Positions 1 through 7,815 are shown, counted from the stretch's first letter. The stretch is 64,000 nucleotides of DNA from an uncultured Collinsella sp. (GCA_900545165.1 UQYA01000001.1:1-64000); one strand, 5' to 3'. Notes: a model not told the origin generated them from the letters alone. Translations and numbers: made by a program.

Positions 1-47
1 GAGATGCTCAGGAGTCTCGTGGGCTCGGAGATGTGTATAAGAGACAG
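1..47 (+). other. Illumina Nextera adapter remnant (not genomic)
   Basis: Bases 14-47 are the Nextera read-2 transposase adapter, ending in the 19-base mosaic end that finishes ATAAGAGACAG. Bases 1-5 (GAGAT) match the tail of the P7 primer and bases 6-13 (GCTCAGGA) sit exactly where an i7 index would be. This is library sequence left on the contig end, so no gene start or promoter should be read from it. Confidence 0.97.
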
Positions 48-49
48 GT

Positions 50-1345
50 CCGGAGCGCACTATCGTCTTTATGCGCACCAAGCACCGCGCCGACAGCTGC
101 TGCCGTCGTCTGGAGCGCAAGGGCATCAAGGCCGCTGCGATTCATGGCAACCGCAGCCAGGCCCAGCGCGAGCGCGCACTCTCGGCCTTCCGCGACGGTA
201 CCGTCGACGTGCTGGTGGCAACCGATGTTCTCGCTCGCGGCATCGATATTAGCGACGTGCGCTACGTCGTGAACTTTGACGTGCCGGCCGAGCCGACCGA
301 CTACATCCACCGTATTGGCCGTACGGGCCGCGCCGGCGAGCTGGGCTGGGCTATCACGTTTGTGACCGAGCAGGATGTCGATGAGTTCTACGAGATTGAG
401 AAGCTCATGGACAAGACGGCCGACATCTACGAGGCCGGCGACCTGCATGTGGGTCCCAACCCGCCCGCGGTTGATCCCGAGCGTGACCCTGCGGCCTTTA
501 AGGTGAAGAAGAAGACCAAGCGCGGCAAGTCCAAGAGCAAGAAGAAGCTTGAGCAGGCACGTCGCGACGGCAAGCGCAACGGCGACGATTACGGCGATGT
601 GGCTGGTCGTTCCAACCGCGGTCGCGACGAGCGCCGTGGCGATGGCGAGCGTCCGAGCCGTCCCAAGCGCGGCGGCAAGACCCGCGTGCGCGAGGGGGTT
701 CAGGCTCGCGTGGACGAGGCTGTGGAGAGCGTGGCCCGCGAGGTGGCTGCCGAGGAGCGCGGCGGTGCTGACGCCGTCAAGCAGGCCCCGCGTGGCAACC
801 GTGCCGAGCGTCGTGCCAAGCAGTTCCAGGGCGAGGCGCATCGCCGCCGCCGCGAGGATGAGGATCGCGGTGGCCGTCGTCGTGTCGAGCGCGAGGACGA
901 GGGCCGCGGTTCGCGCGGTGGCAAGCGCGGTTCGGGCGACCGCCGTCATTCCGGTCGTGATGACGAGCGCGGTGGCCGTGATGAGCGTCGCGGCGGTGAG
1001 TCCCGTGGCGGCAAGCGCTTTGAAGAGCGCGGTAGCCGCGGCGGCGAGCGTCGCGAGGGTGCTCGCGGCAATGGCGGCCGTGGCGGCGCTGGTCGTTCTA
1101 ACGAGTCGCGCGATCGTCGTGACCCGCGTGCCAGCCGCGATCGTCGCGATGACTGGCGCAACTACGACGATACCCGCGAGGAGCGTCGTGGCGGCTATCG
1201 TGGCGGGCGTGGCGGCAACCAGGCCGGCTCCCGTGGCGGCCGCGCCGGCGGTCGCGATAACCGTGGCAGCTATGGCAACAGCCGTGGCGGCAAGCGCGGC
1301 GGCAGCTCCCGTCGCCCCGGTGATGGCGGCGGCAAGCGCAAGTAA
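50..1345 (+). CDS. DEAD-box ATP-dependent RNA helicase, C-terminal part (5' truncated)
   Basis: Cytoplasmic RNA helicase of the DEAD-box family, which remodels RNA duplexes in ribosome assembly or mRNA turnover. The frame is open right behind the adapter, so the first RecA lobe with Walker A and DEAD motifs is missing. The remainder begins with the IVFMRTK strand of lobe 2 and carries ATDVLARGID (motif V) and HRIGRTGRAG (motif VI) within the first 100 residues. After about residue 150 comes a tail of roughly 280 residues very rich in Arg, Gly, Asp and Glu with RGG and RGGR runs, as in CsdA/RhlE-like cold-shock helicases where such tails bind RNA. A strong terminator follows 35 bases after the stop. 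Which paralogue it is cannot be told without the N-terminus. Confidence 0.93.
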   Translation, partial: PERTIVFMRTKHRADSCCRRLERKGIKAAAIHGNRSQAQRERALSAFRDGTVDVLVATDVLARGIDISDVRYVVNFDVPAEPTDYIHRIGRTGRAGELGWAITFVTEQDVDEFYEIEKLMDKTADIYEAGDLHVGPNPPAVDPERDPAAFKVKKKTKRGKSKSKKKLEQARRDGKRNGDDYGDVAGRSNRGRDERRGDGERPSRPKRGGKTRVREGVQARVDEAVESVAREVAAEERGGADAVKQAPRGNRAERRAKQFQGEAHRRRREDEDRGGRRRVEREDEGRGSRGGKRGSGDRRHSGRDDERGGRDERRGGESRGGKRFEERGSRGGERREGARGNGGRGGAGRSNESRDRRDPRASRDRRDDWRNYDDTREERRGGYRGGRGGNQAGSRGGRAGGRDNRGSYGNSRGGKRGGSSRRPGDGGGKRK

Positions 1346-1379
1346 CATACGCATCGCCCGCTAGAGCGAGGTGAACCAA

Positions 1380-1412
1380 GGGTCCCGAGTAACTACGCTC
1401 GGGGCCCTTTTT
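1380..1412 (+). terminator. Rho-independent terminator after the helicase gene
   Basis: A 10-bp stem (GGGTCCCGAG paired with CTCGGGGCCC, one G-T pair) encloses an 8-base loop and is followed by five T. Confidence 0.9.
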
Positions 1413-1413
1413 G

Positions 1414-1966
1414 TTTGTCGTATTCGATCGCTAGTTCAAATGTGATTTCCTCGGGAATGCATCTAGAGGATGCCGTGGGCCTGTTTCCTACCATGCGGCA
1501 ATGGGTCCCATGGAGTGCGCAGTGCATTTTTTGGAGTATTCTGCAGTTCGAGTTGTCTGCATATGATTCGACGTCGCCAACGGTGGCCTTCGGATATCCC
1601 TGGCGAGCGTTCTGAGTCAGATTTCGCCGTTTTCCGGAGCAGGGGCGCGTCATTCTCGCCATGTCGGGACTTAGAATGGTACGGCGCCCTACAGTTTTGC
1701 TCACCCGCGGCGGTGCTGGCGTGGTTACGTTGCAGAATACTCCGTTTTTTGCACGGGCCAGGATGGGGTACCTCAGGAGAACACAGCGGTATCCCGTAAA
1801 TATATACACTCTGTACCGTAATTTATACAAAACGAAGAGGCAGGCAGCGTAGGGTGGGAGCATTGGGGTGCTTGGTGCATTAAAACGGGGACCCCACGTG
1901 CCGTATACTCTGGCTGGATGTGAAAGCGGCTTGACGCGTTGCCAGGCGTAGGGGGAGGGTGTCTCG
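1414..1966. other. Non-coding gap of about 550 bases
   Basis: No convincing gene: the short open frames have no ribosome binding site and do not resemble known proteins. The gap holds the 233-bp inverted-end element at 1522-1754, then an AT-richer stretch (about 1795-1835) and a TATACT hexamer at 1904 that could be a -10 box for the next gene, though no good -35 is visible. Confidence 0.6.
1522..1754. repeat. 233-bp intergenic element with inverted ends, copy A
   Basis: The left end (1522-1546) contains GGAGTATTCTGCAG and the right end (1731-1754) contains TGCAGAATACTCC, so the ends are inverted repeats; both also carry a homopolymer run flanked by TGCA. A second copy with the same ends and almost the same length lies at 24021-24254. 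Past the right end, both copies continue with GGGTACC and a TACCG/ATTTAT patch. The interior of the two copies is not obviously alike. It may be a miniature mobile element or a structured RNA. Confidence 0.65.
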
Positions 1967-2728
1967 ATGAGCGTATTCGAAATTGTGTTTAGTCCGACGG
2001 GTGGAACGCGGAAGGTGTCTGGCCTTGTGGCCGGGGCACTGGGCAAGAATACCGTTACCGTCGATCTGACCGATAGCGGGCTAGATTTCAGCGCTGTCTC
2101 GATGACTGAGGACGACGTGGCCGTAATCTCTGTGCCGGCGTATGCCGGTAGAATCCCGACTGTGGTGGCTGACCGGTTGGGCATGGTGCGCGGCAACGGG
2201 GCTCGGGCTGTTTTGGTTTGCGTATACGGAAACCGCGCGTTTGAGGACACGCTCGTAGAGCTGGAGGACGTTGCGAAGCATGCGGGATTCCGGGTGATCG
2301 CGGCAGTTGCAGCCATTGCAGAACATTCCATTGCACGACAGTTTGCTGCTGGGCGACCGGATGCGCAGGATGCGGCGCAGCTCGCAGAGTTTGCGCAGCA
2401 AATTCAGCAAAAGTTGTTGGCTGAGGATGCATCTGAGCCCTCTATTCCTGGCAATCGTCCTTATAAACAAGCTGGAGGTCGCCGCATGGTACCCGAGGCA
2501 ACAGAGGATTGCGTCTCCTGCGGTGCATGCGCCGCGGCGTGCCCCGTTTGTGCTATCGAAAAGGGCGACCCCAAGCGAACAGCTGGCGAGGCGTGCACCT
2601 CCTGCATGCGCTGCATCGCCGTATGTCCGCGAGGCGCTCGCAAGCTTGATCCCAACAAGTTATCCGCTGTTTCCCAGATGCTGAGCAAGGTCTGCGCCGT
2701 GCGGAAGGAATGCGAGCTCTTTATCTAG
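1967..2728 (+). CDS. EFR1 family ferredoxin (flavodoxin-like N-terminus, two 4Fe-4S clusters)
   Basis: Probable cytoplasmic electron-transfer protein of 253 residues. The N-terminus (FSPTGGTRKV) resembles the phosphate-binding loop of flavodoxins, and the first 150 residues look like a flavodoxin fold. The C-terminal third has two ferredoxin motifs, CVSCGACAAACP (about residue 182) and CTSCMRCIAVCP (about 208), giving two 4Fe-4S clusters. The length is normal for the EFR1 family. ATG 1967 is preceded by GGGGGAGGG. It stands alone between two repeat-rich gaps, so its redox partner is not shown by context. The family name is well supported; the physiological role is unknown. Confidence 0.9.
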   Translation: MSVFEIVFSPTGGTRKVSGLVAGALGKNTVTVDLTDSGLDFSAVSMTEDDVAVISVPAYAGRIPTVVADRLGMVRGNGARAVLVCVYGNRAFEDTLVELEDVAKHAGFRVIAAVAAIAEHSIARQFAAGRPDAQDAAQLAEFAQQIQQKLLAEDASEPSIPGNRPYKQAGGRRMVPEATEDCVSCGACAAACPVCAIEKGDPKRTAGEACTSCMRCIAVCPRGARKLDPNKLSAVSQMLSKVCAVRKECELFI

Positions 2729-2739
2729 CGCATACGAAA

Positions 2740-2806
2740 TTGGTGCAATGGGGCCAGGTTAATCTGCACCAACCTGGTGCAAACAAACCTGTCCACAATG
2801 CACCAG
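2740..2806. repeat. Two adjacent palindromes with equal 17-base spacers
   Basis: TTGGTGCA (2740-2747) pairs with TGCACCAA (2765-2772), and CTGGTGCA (2774-2781) pairs with TGCACCAG (2799-2806). Both pairs are perfect and both spacers are exactly 17 bases. CCAGGTT (2754-2760) can also pair with AACCTGG (2771-2777), so pseudoknot-like alternatives exist. Confidence 0.8.
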
Positions 2807-2813
2807 AGCGAGG

Positions 2814-2859
2814 AGTGTCCCCGAGTGCCGGCAGAAAAGGAACGTCCCTAAGTGCCGCC
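2814..2859. repeat. GTCCC direct-repeat cassette, copy 1
   Basis: AGTGTCCC followed by GAGTGCCGGC, then a GAAAAGGAAC spacer, then GTCCCT followed by AAGTGCCGCC. The word after each GTCCC is nearly the same within this copy but different from the word used in the related cassette at 14291-14340. Confidence 0.65.
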
Positions 2860-2860
2860 T

Positions 2861-2894
2861 AAATACCGTTTATCGATGAAAAAATACCGTTCAC
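2861..2894 (+). promoter_or_regulatory. Putative two-site AraC-type operator of the alpha-glucoside PTS genes
   Basis: AAATACCGTTTA (2861-2872) and AAATACCGTTCA (2882-2893) are direct repeats whose TACCGTT cores start exactly 21 bp apart, two helical turns, the classic geometry of AraC-family half-sites. The same pair in the same order and spacing occurs on the minus strand at 16285-16318 in front of the AraC-type gene of this window. It lies about 180 bases ahead of the EIIA start. Confidence 0.7.
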
Positions 2895-3071
2895 CGGTCA
2901 TAATGATTGTTCCGGCTTTGGGCTTGTCTACAAAACCTCCCGTAAAAAGAAATGCGGAAGGTTACCGAGTCCCTCGGACGTGGGCCTAACCAAAGTCTTT
3001 GAACGGGTGTGTCTCAATGGGCGCATTAGATTGATTTTGGTTGGTCTATATTTATGAAGGGACATGTTACC

Positions 3072-3584
3072 ATGGGTTTCTTTTCTCGCCTTATGGGTGG
3101 CTCGGACAAGCAGGCGACTGCGACTTCCGAGTTCGAAATCCTCGCCCCTGTTTCCGGCGAGCTTGTTAATCTAGAAAAAACCAATGACCCCGCTTTTAGC
3201 AGCCGTGCAGTGGGCGATGGCGTTGCCGTGGTTCCCCAAGAGGGAACGGTGTGCGCTCCTGTTTCCGGCACCGTCGCGGCGCTGTTTCCGACTGAGCACG
3301 CGCTGGGCATCATGTCCGACGACAGCTCTGCTCAGGTGATGCTGCATATCGGAATCGACACTGTTAAACTTGAGGGCAAGGGCTTCCATGCGCTTGTTGC
3401 CCAGGGTGACCATGTCGACGCGGGCCAGCCCCTCGTCGAGGTCGATTTCGACGTGGTTCGCGCTGCCGGCTTTGATCCCACGGTCTTCGTTATCGTGTGC
3501 GAGCGTTCGGAGAACTCGACTCTTCGTGAGCATGCTTCCGGCCCTGTTGCTGTTAAAGAGCCTGTCGTCTGGCTTTCCGAGTAA
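3072..3584 (+). CDS. PTS glucose/alpha-glucoside-type EIIA component
   Basis: Soluble phosphocarrier of 170 residues that takes phosphate from HPr and passes it to an EIIB domain. The HIGIDTVKLEGKGF motif holds the phosphorylated His and TEHALGI holds the second active-site His, as in Crr/GlcA-type IIA proteins. ATG 3072 (MGFFSRL) is chosen because AAGGGA lies nine bases upstream; ATG 3054 in the same frame has no binding site. It begins a cluster with a LicT-like antiterminator, an EIICB and a GH4 phospho-glucosidase, so its main partner is the EIICB at 4557. The beta-glucoside EIIBC at 17914 has no EIIA of its own and could share this one (inference). Confidence 0.92.
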   Translation: MGFFSRLMGGSDKQATATSEFEILAPVSGELVNLEKTNDPAFSSRAVGDGVAVVPQEGTVCAPVSGTVAALFPTEHALGIMSDDSSAQVMLHIGIDTVKLEGKGFHALVAQGDHVDAGQPLVEVDFDVVRAAGFDPTVFVIVCERSENSTLREHASGPVAVKEPVVWLSE

Positions 3585-3602
3585 ATTCTTGTGGTGGGTA
3601 CC

Positions 3603-4457
3603 GTGGTTATCAAGCGAGTTTTTAACAACAACGTCGCAATGGTCACTTCGGACGATGGCTCCGAGCTCATCGTCATCGGTCGAGGCCTCTGCTTTGGCCG
3701 TCATGCCGGCGATACCATCGATGAGACGTCGGTCGAAAAGACCTACGCGTTGCAGGAGGGAACTTCTCAGGATTCGCGTACGATTGACCGCTTGGCTCAT
3801 CTTTTGGAGTCCATCCCCACCGTCAACCTCGTGATTTCCGAGGAAATCGTTCAGATGCTTCGTCGAGAGCTCAATGCCGACATCAACGATAAGATTCTCA
3901 TTGCTCTCGCAGACCATATCAGCCTTGCTTTGGAGCGCGAGCGCAAGGGCGTCCCCTGTGAGAATCCGTTGCTGCTCGAGATCCAGCAGTTCTATCGCAA
4001 AGAGTATGCGCTTGCGGGCCGTGCGCTGCAGATTATCAAGGAGTATATGGGCATCCAGATGAGCGAAGAAGAGCAGGGTTTCATTACCTTGCATATCGTC
4101 AACGCCACCATGCCGCAGCGCTCTGACCGCCTGATTGTTTCGGTCCAGCTTGTTCGCGACGTGCTCGCGATTGTTTCCAAGCGCTATGCTACGACCCTCG
4201 ATGACACCTCGCTGCCTTACGAACGTTTCGTTCGCCACCTGCAGTTTTTCGCACAGCGAGCGCTCGATCCTACGGCCGGGCAAATCAATGGCGACGCGCT
4301 GTTCCGAATCGATGAAACGGCGTATCCGTGTGCATTCTCGTGCGCGGACGCCATAGCCGCCCACTTGTCGTCTACCTATAACGTTGTCGTTACCGATGCC
4401 GAGAAGAGTTATCTCGCATATCACATTGTTAACCTGCTTGGAGAACCTGGTCTCTAG
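3603..4457 (+). CDS. BglG/LicT family transcriptional antiterminator
   Basis: RNA-binding antiterminator controlled by PTS phosphorylation. The start MVIKRVFNNNVAMV is the typical beginning of the co-antiterminator (CAT) RNA-binding domain of about 55 residues; two PRD domains follow, with conserved His residues in DHISLAL, TLHIVNA and AYHIVNL. The product has 284 residues, normal for the family. GTG 3603 is chosen from homology and the GGTGGG five bases before it; GTG 3591 and 3594 are in frame and would add four or three residues. It sits 18 bases after the EIIA gene and about 100 bases before EIICB. I did not find a convincing ribonucleic antiterminator hairpin with terminator in either flanking gap, so its RNA target is unproven. 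Confidence 0.92.
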   Translation: MVIKRVFNNNVAMVTSDDGSELIVIGRGLCFGRHAGDTIDETSVEKTYALQEGTSQDSRTIDRLAHLLESIPTVNLVISEEIVQMLRRELNADINDKILIALADHISLALERERKGVPCENPLLLEIQQFYRKEYALAGRALQIIKEYMGIQMSEEEQGFITLHIVNATMPQRSDRLIVSVQLVRDVLAIVSKRYATTLDDTSLPYERFVRHLQFFAQRALDPTAGQINGDALFRIDETAYPCAFSCADAIAAHLSSTYNVVVTDAEKSYLAYHIVNLLGEPGL

Positions 4458-4556
4458 GCATAACGTGCCCACACATCGATTGATATAAGGCAAGGCTCAC
4501 GGTCTTGTCCAGGGCACATCTGTCTTAATTTGCGGAAAAGGAAAGGGAGTACCGCT

Positions 4557-6173
4557 ATGACCGCAAAAAAGAAGTTCAATTTCAAAGCGCCGTTGGAGGT
4601 GTTCGCGAAGTCGATCGTCCAGCCGATGATGTATCTCTCGGTTGCCGGCATCCTGCTCATCGTGGGCATCATTCTGACCAACAAGACCATCTGCGCTTTG
4701 GTCCCCGTACTGGGCTCCGGTCCGTTCCAGCTTGTGGGCGCCGTTGTCTATCAGTCGCTGATGTTTATCATCAACAACCTCTCGATTCTGTTCTGCGTTG
4801 GCATCGCCGGCGCCATGGCAAAGAAGAACAAGGGCCATGCTTCGCTGATCGCCCTGATGTCGTTCTTCCTGTTCCTGCAGGCTAACAACATCGTGCTCAA
4901 CGCCACCGGCTCTCTTGCCGATGCGAGCGGCATGCTCGGTCTTACCGGAACCGGCCAGAGCACCGTTATGGGCATCCAGGTGCTCGATACCGGCGTGTTT
5001 GGCGGCATCATCCTTGGTTGCATCACCGGTGCCGTGTTCAACAAGTAATCGAACAAACAGTTCCCCATTGCCCTTTCGATGTTCTCGGGCGTTCGCTTTC
5101 CGTTCCTGATCATGATCATCATTTCCTGGATCATGGGCGCTGGCTTCTGCATCGTTTGGCCTCCGGTTCAGGGTGCCATCTCCTCCGTTGCCGGCATCAT
5201 TAAGGAGTCGGGCAACATCGGTCTGTTTATCTACGGCATGCTCAACAAGCTGCTTGTTCCCACCGGTCTGCACCACCTCATCTACACCCCGTTCCAGTTC
5301 TCCGATGTGGGTGGCACCCTTACGCTGGGCGATCAGGTTATCGCCGGCGCCTATCCCATCCGTGTTGCCGAGATGGCAATGACGGGCCAGCCCTTCTCCG
5401 ATAGCACCTATTTCAACAGCTACACCTTCAACAACCTGTGGCCCTACATCGGTATCGGTCTCGCCTTTATCGTCACCGCTTACAAGGGGAACAAGGATAA
5501 GACCAAAGCCGTTATCATCCCGCTGATCATCACCGCTGTGCTCTCCTGCGTGACCGAGCCCATGGACTTCCTCTTTGTCTTTGCCGCTCCCGTGCTCTTT
5601 GTCGTTCACTCGGTTCTTTCCGGCATCTTCCTGGTCCTGCTCAAGGTCCTCTCTGTGCCCGTTTCGACTGCAGGCGGCATCATCAACATCGTGGTCTCCA
5701 ACCTGGTTCTTGGTGTCGATAAGACCAACTGGCCGGTTATGCTGGTGCTCGGAGTCGTCAACGCCGCGCTGTACTTCTTCCTCTTCACCTTCCTCATCAA
5801 GAAGCTCAACCTCCACACGCCTGGTCGCGAGGAGGAGTCCGAGCTCGCCGAGTCCGTTGCCGAGGGCGAGGCCGCCGCGTCTGTCGCGGTGAAGCAGGGC
5901 GCTGTTGCCGCGGCTCCCGCAGAGGGCGTCGATGCAGGTATTGCCGACCTGGTCGCAGGTCTTGGCGGCAAGGACAACATCGAGGAGCTCGAGAACTGCT
6001 TTACGCGTCTCCGCGTGAACGTTAAGAACCCGGACCTCATCAATGAGGACCTCATCAACCACGTGCCCAACAGCGGCATCAACCGCAACGGCAACAATAT
6101 CCAGATCATCTTTGGCATGAAGGTCGCCGAGATGCGCGACAAGGTCGAAAACGCAATTGAGAAGGAGCAGTAA
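4557..6173 (+). pseudogene. PTS alpha-glucoside EIICB transporter, split by an in-frame TAA
   Basis: Membrane sugar permease (EIIC) with a C-terminal EIIB domain. The frame from ATG 4557 to 6173 gives 538 codons of continuous similarity, but codon 164 (5046-5048) is TAA. The sequence reads AVFNK-stop-SNKQFPIALSMFSG, exactly the EIIC loop where family members have NKxxNxxLP, so the stop replaces one residue, probably Tyr (TAC or TAT), with no frameshift. The EIIB domain at the end has ENCFTRLRV, whose Cys is phosphorylated. The downstream half has an internal ATG (5079) but no binding site. AAGGAAAGGGAG precedes ATG 4557. Either the strain lost alpha-glucoside PTS uptake, or this is a base error, or the stop is read through. 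The intact GH4 gene three bases downstream argues for a recent change or an error. Confidence 0.88.
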
Positions 6174-6176
6174 ACA

Positions 6177-7559
6177 ATGATCATTACTCTGTGTGGTGGC
6201 GGATCCACCTTTACCCCCGGCATCGTCAAGTCCATCGCCCTGCGCAAGGACGAGCTCGACGTTGACGAGATTCGTCTGTACGACATCAACGAGGAGCGCC
6301 AGCGCAAGATCGGCGTGCTCGTGGACTGGATTTTGCACGAGGACCTCGGCCTGGACATCAAGCTCACGGTGACCACCGACAAAAAGACGGCTTTTACCGA
6401 CGCCAGCTTCGTGTTTGCCCAGATGCGCGTGGGCGGCTACGCCATGCGCGAGCAGGACGAGAAGATTCCGCTGCGTCACGGCTGCGTGGGTCAGGAGACT
6501 TGCGGTTGCGGCGGCCTTGCCTACGGCATGCGCACCATCTTCCCCATGGTCGAGCTGATCGATGACGTTGAGAAGTACGCCAAGAAGGACTACTGGATTC
6601 TCAACTACTCCAACCCTGCCGCCATCGTCTCCGAGGGCTGCCGCGTGCTGCGTCCCAACGCTCGCATCATCAACATCTGCGACATGCCGATCGCAATCAT
6701 CGACGTGGTTTGCGCCGCGCTCGATATCGACAAGAAGGATGTCGAGTACGATTACTTTGGCCTCAACCACTTTGGTTGGTTCACCTCGATTCGCCACAAG
6801 GGCGAGGAGGTGCTCCCGCAGCTGCGCGAGTACATCAAGGAGCATGAGATCCTGCTGCCCGATTCCTACCTCAAGGGCATGGGCTCGCTCATGGCAAAGA
6901 AGCCCGAGGAGGCCACCGACGAGCACCCCGAGCAGAACCGCCACACCAAGGGCAGCTGGTACTACGTCTGGAAGGGCGAGTACGAGATCCTGGAGTGCTT
7001 CCCGGAGTACCTGCCCAACACGTATCTGAACTACTACCTGCAGCAGAAGGAGTTCGTCGAGCATTCCAACCCCGAGCGCACCCGTGCTAACGAGGTTGAG
7101 GAGACGCGCGAGAAGAACCTCTTCGACGGCATCGACCACTACGAGAAGACCGGCGAGATCGACGAGAGCACGTTCTATGCGGGCAGCCACGGCGACTGGA
7201 TTGCCGACCTGGCTATCGCTCTGAAGAACGATACCAAGCAGCGCTTCCTGGTCATTTGCGAGAACAAGGGCGCTATCCCCAACATGCCCTACGACGCTAT
7301 GGTCGAGCTGCCTGCCTACATTGGCAAGAACGGCCCCGAGGTCATCAGCCGCGACAACATTCCTCTGTTCCAGCAGGGTCTCATGATGCAGCAGCTGAAC
7401 TCCGAGAAGCTCGTGGTCGAGGCTACGATCGAGGGTTCGTACGAGAAGGCGTTCAAGGCCTTTACGCTCAACAAGACCGTGCCGTCGATGAAGGTCGCCA
7501 AGGAGGTTCTCGACGACATGATCGAGGCCAACAAGGGTTACTGGCCCGAGCTTAAGTAA
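6177..7559 (+). CDS. glvA: GH4 family 6-phospho-alpha-glucosidase
   Basis: Cytoplasmic NAD- and Mn-dependent hydrolase of phosphorylated alpha-glucosides such as maltose 6'-phosphate, the product of the preceding PTS. The N-terminus IITLCGGGSTFTPG is the GH4 NAD-binding loop. NICDMPI (about residue 170) carries the metal-binding Cys, and the CDMP form is typical of alpha-glucoside enzymes; GLNHFGW holds the metal-binding His. The 460 residues are slightly longer than Bacillus GlvA. ATG 6177 lies three bases after the EIICB stop with AAGGAG in front, so the two are translationally linked. A GC-rich terminator follows. Regulation probably runs through the 2861 operator and the LicT-type protein. 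Confidence 0.93.
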   Translation: MIITLCGGGSTFTPGIVKSIALRKDELDVDEIRLYDINEERQRKIGVLVDWILHEDLGLDIKLTVTTDKKTAFTDASFVFAQMRVGGYAMREQDEKIPLRHGCVGQETCGCGGLAYGMRTIFPMVELIDDVEKYAKKDYWILNYSNPAAIVSEGCRVLRPNARIINICDMPIAIIDVVCAALDIDKKDVEYDYFGLNHFGWFTSIRHKGEEVLPQLREYIKEHEILLPDSYLKGMGSLMAKKPEEATDEHPEQNRHTKGSWYYVWKGEYEILECFPEYLPNTYLNYYLQQKEFVEHSNPERTRANEVEETREKNLFDGIDHYEKTGEIDESTFYAGSHGDWIADLAIALKNDTKQRFLVICENKGAIPNMPYDAMVELPAYIGKNGPEVISRDNIPLFQQGLMMQQLNSEKLVVEATIEGSYEKAFKAFTLNKTVPSMKVAKEVLDDMIEANKGYWPELK

Positions 7560-7591
7560 AAGCAACAGGGTCGCTGACCGCATACCTAGAG

Positions 7592-7629
7592 CAATGCCCC
7601 GTCCACGTGATTGCGTGGGCGGGGCATTG
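7592..7629 (+). terminator. Hairpin terminator after glvA
   Basis: CAATGCCCCG and CCACG pair with CGTGG and CGGGGCATTG around a short loop; the T tract behind it is weak (TCGTTTGG). Confidence 0.75.
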
Positions 7630-7730
7630 TCGTTTGGTAACGCGTTTTATCAAATATGGCATTTATCTGCGGTAATGTTCTATTTCACCGCTGAGGGTGA
7701 CATTTCATGCCGCCTGCCGAACTGCGTGAA

Positions 7731-7751
7731 GACCTAACAACTTTTTAGGTC
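7731..7751. promoter_or_regulatory. Inverted repeat upstream of the hydrogenase operon
   Basis: GACCTAA (7731-7737) and TTAGGTC (7745-7751) form a perfect inverted repeat with a 7-base spacer, 65 bases before the first gene of the operon. It may be an operator or a leader hairpin; it does not match a Rex, FNR or CcpA consensus. Confidence 0.35.
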
Positions 7752-7815
7752 AGTGTTGTGCGTGTAGCAACTTCGCCCGGCCTCGCCTCCGGGCTGCCAT
7801 GTGAGAGGGGATCTT

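Larger units (their letters stand above)
2729..3071. other. Regulatory/repeat gap upstream of the alpha-glucoside PTS locus
   Basis: This stretch of about 340 bases has no gene. In order it holds two adjacent palindromes (2740-2806), a GTCCC direct-repeat cassette (2814-2859), the two-site AraC-type operator (2861-2894) and a leader of about 170 bases before the EIIA gene. No clear -35/-10 pair was found. Confidence 0.6.

Noticed and set aside
8..1354. Long Ala-rich frame opposite the helicase tail
   Set aside because: It is the complement of the RGG-rich repeat region and begins in adapter sequence.
1661..1852. Two short frames (also 24131-24319) sharing the peptide NTPFFAR
   Set aside because: The similarity comes from the conserved right end of the intergenic element at DNA level; no binding sites, and the rest of the peptides are unlike.
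2901..2933. Possible LicT-type ribonucleic antiterminator (GATTGTT ... ACAAAACC) in the EIIA leader
   Set aside because: The outer GG-CC pair is incomplete, the spacing differs from known targets and no terminator with a T tract overlaps it, so I do not annotate it.
4497..7583. Open frame of over 1000 codons antisense to the PTS/glvA genes, with similar ones antisense to addBA (31283-34240) and dnaE (36740-39913)
   Set aside because: These frames lie exactly opposite real genes and result from GC-rich third positions that suppress stops; their products have no recognisable domains or binding sites.
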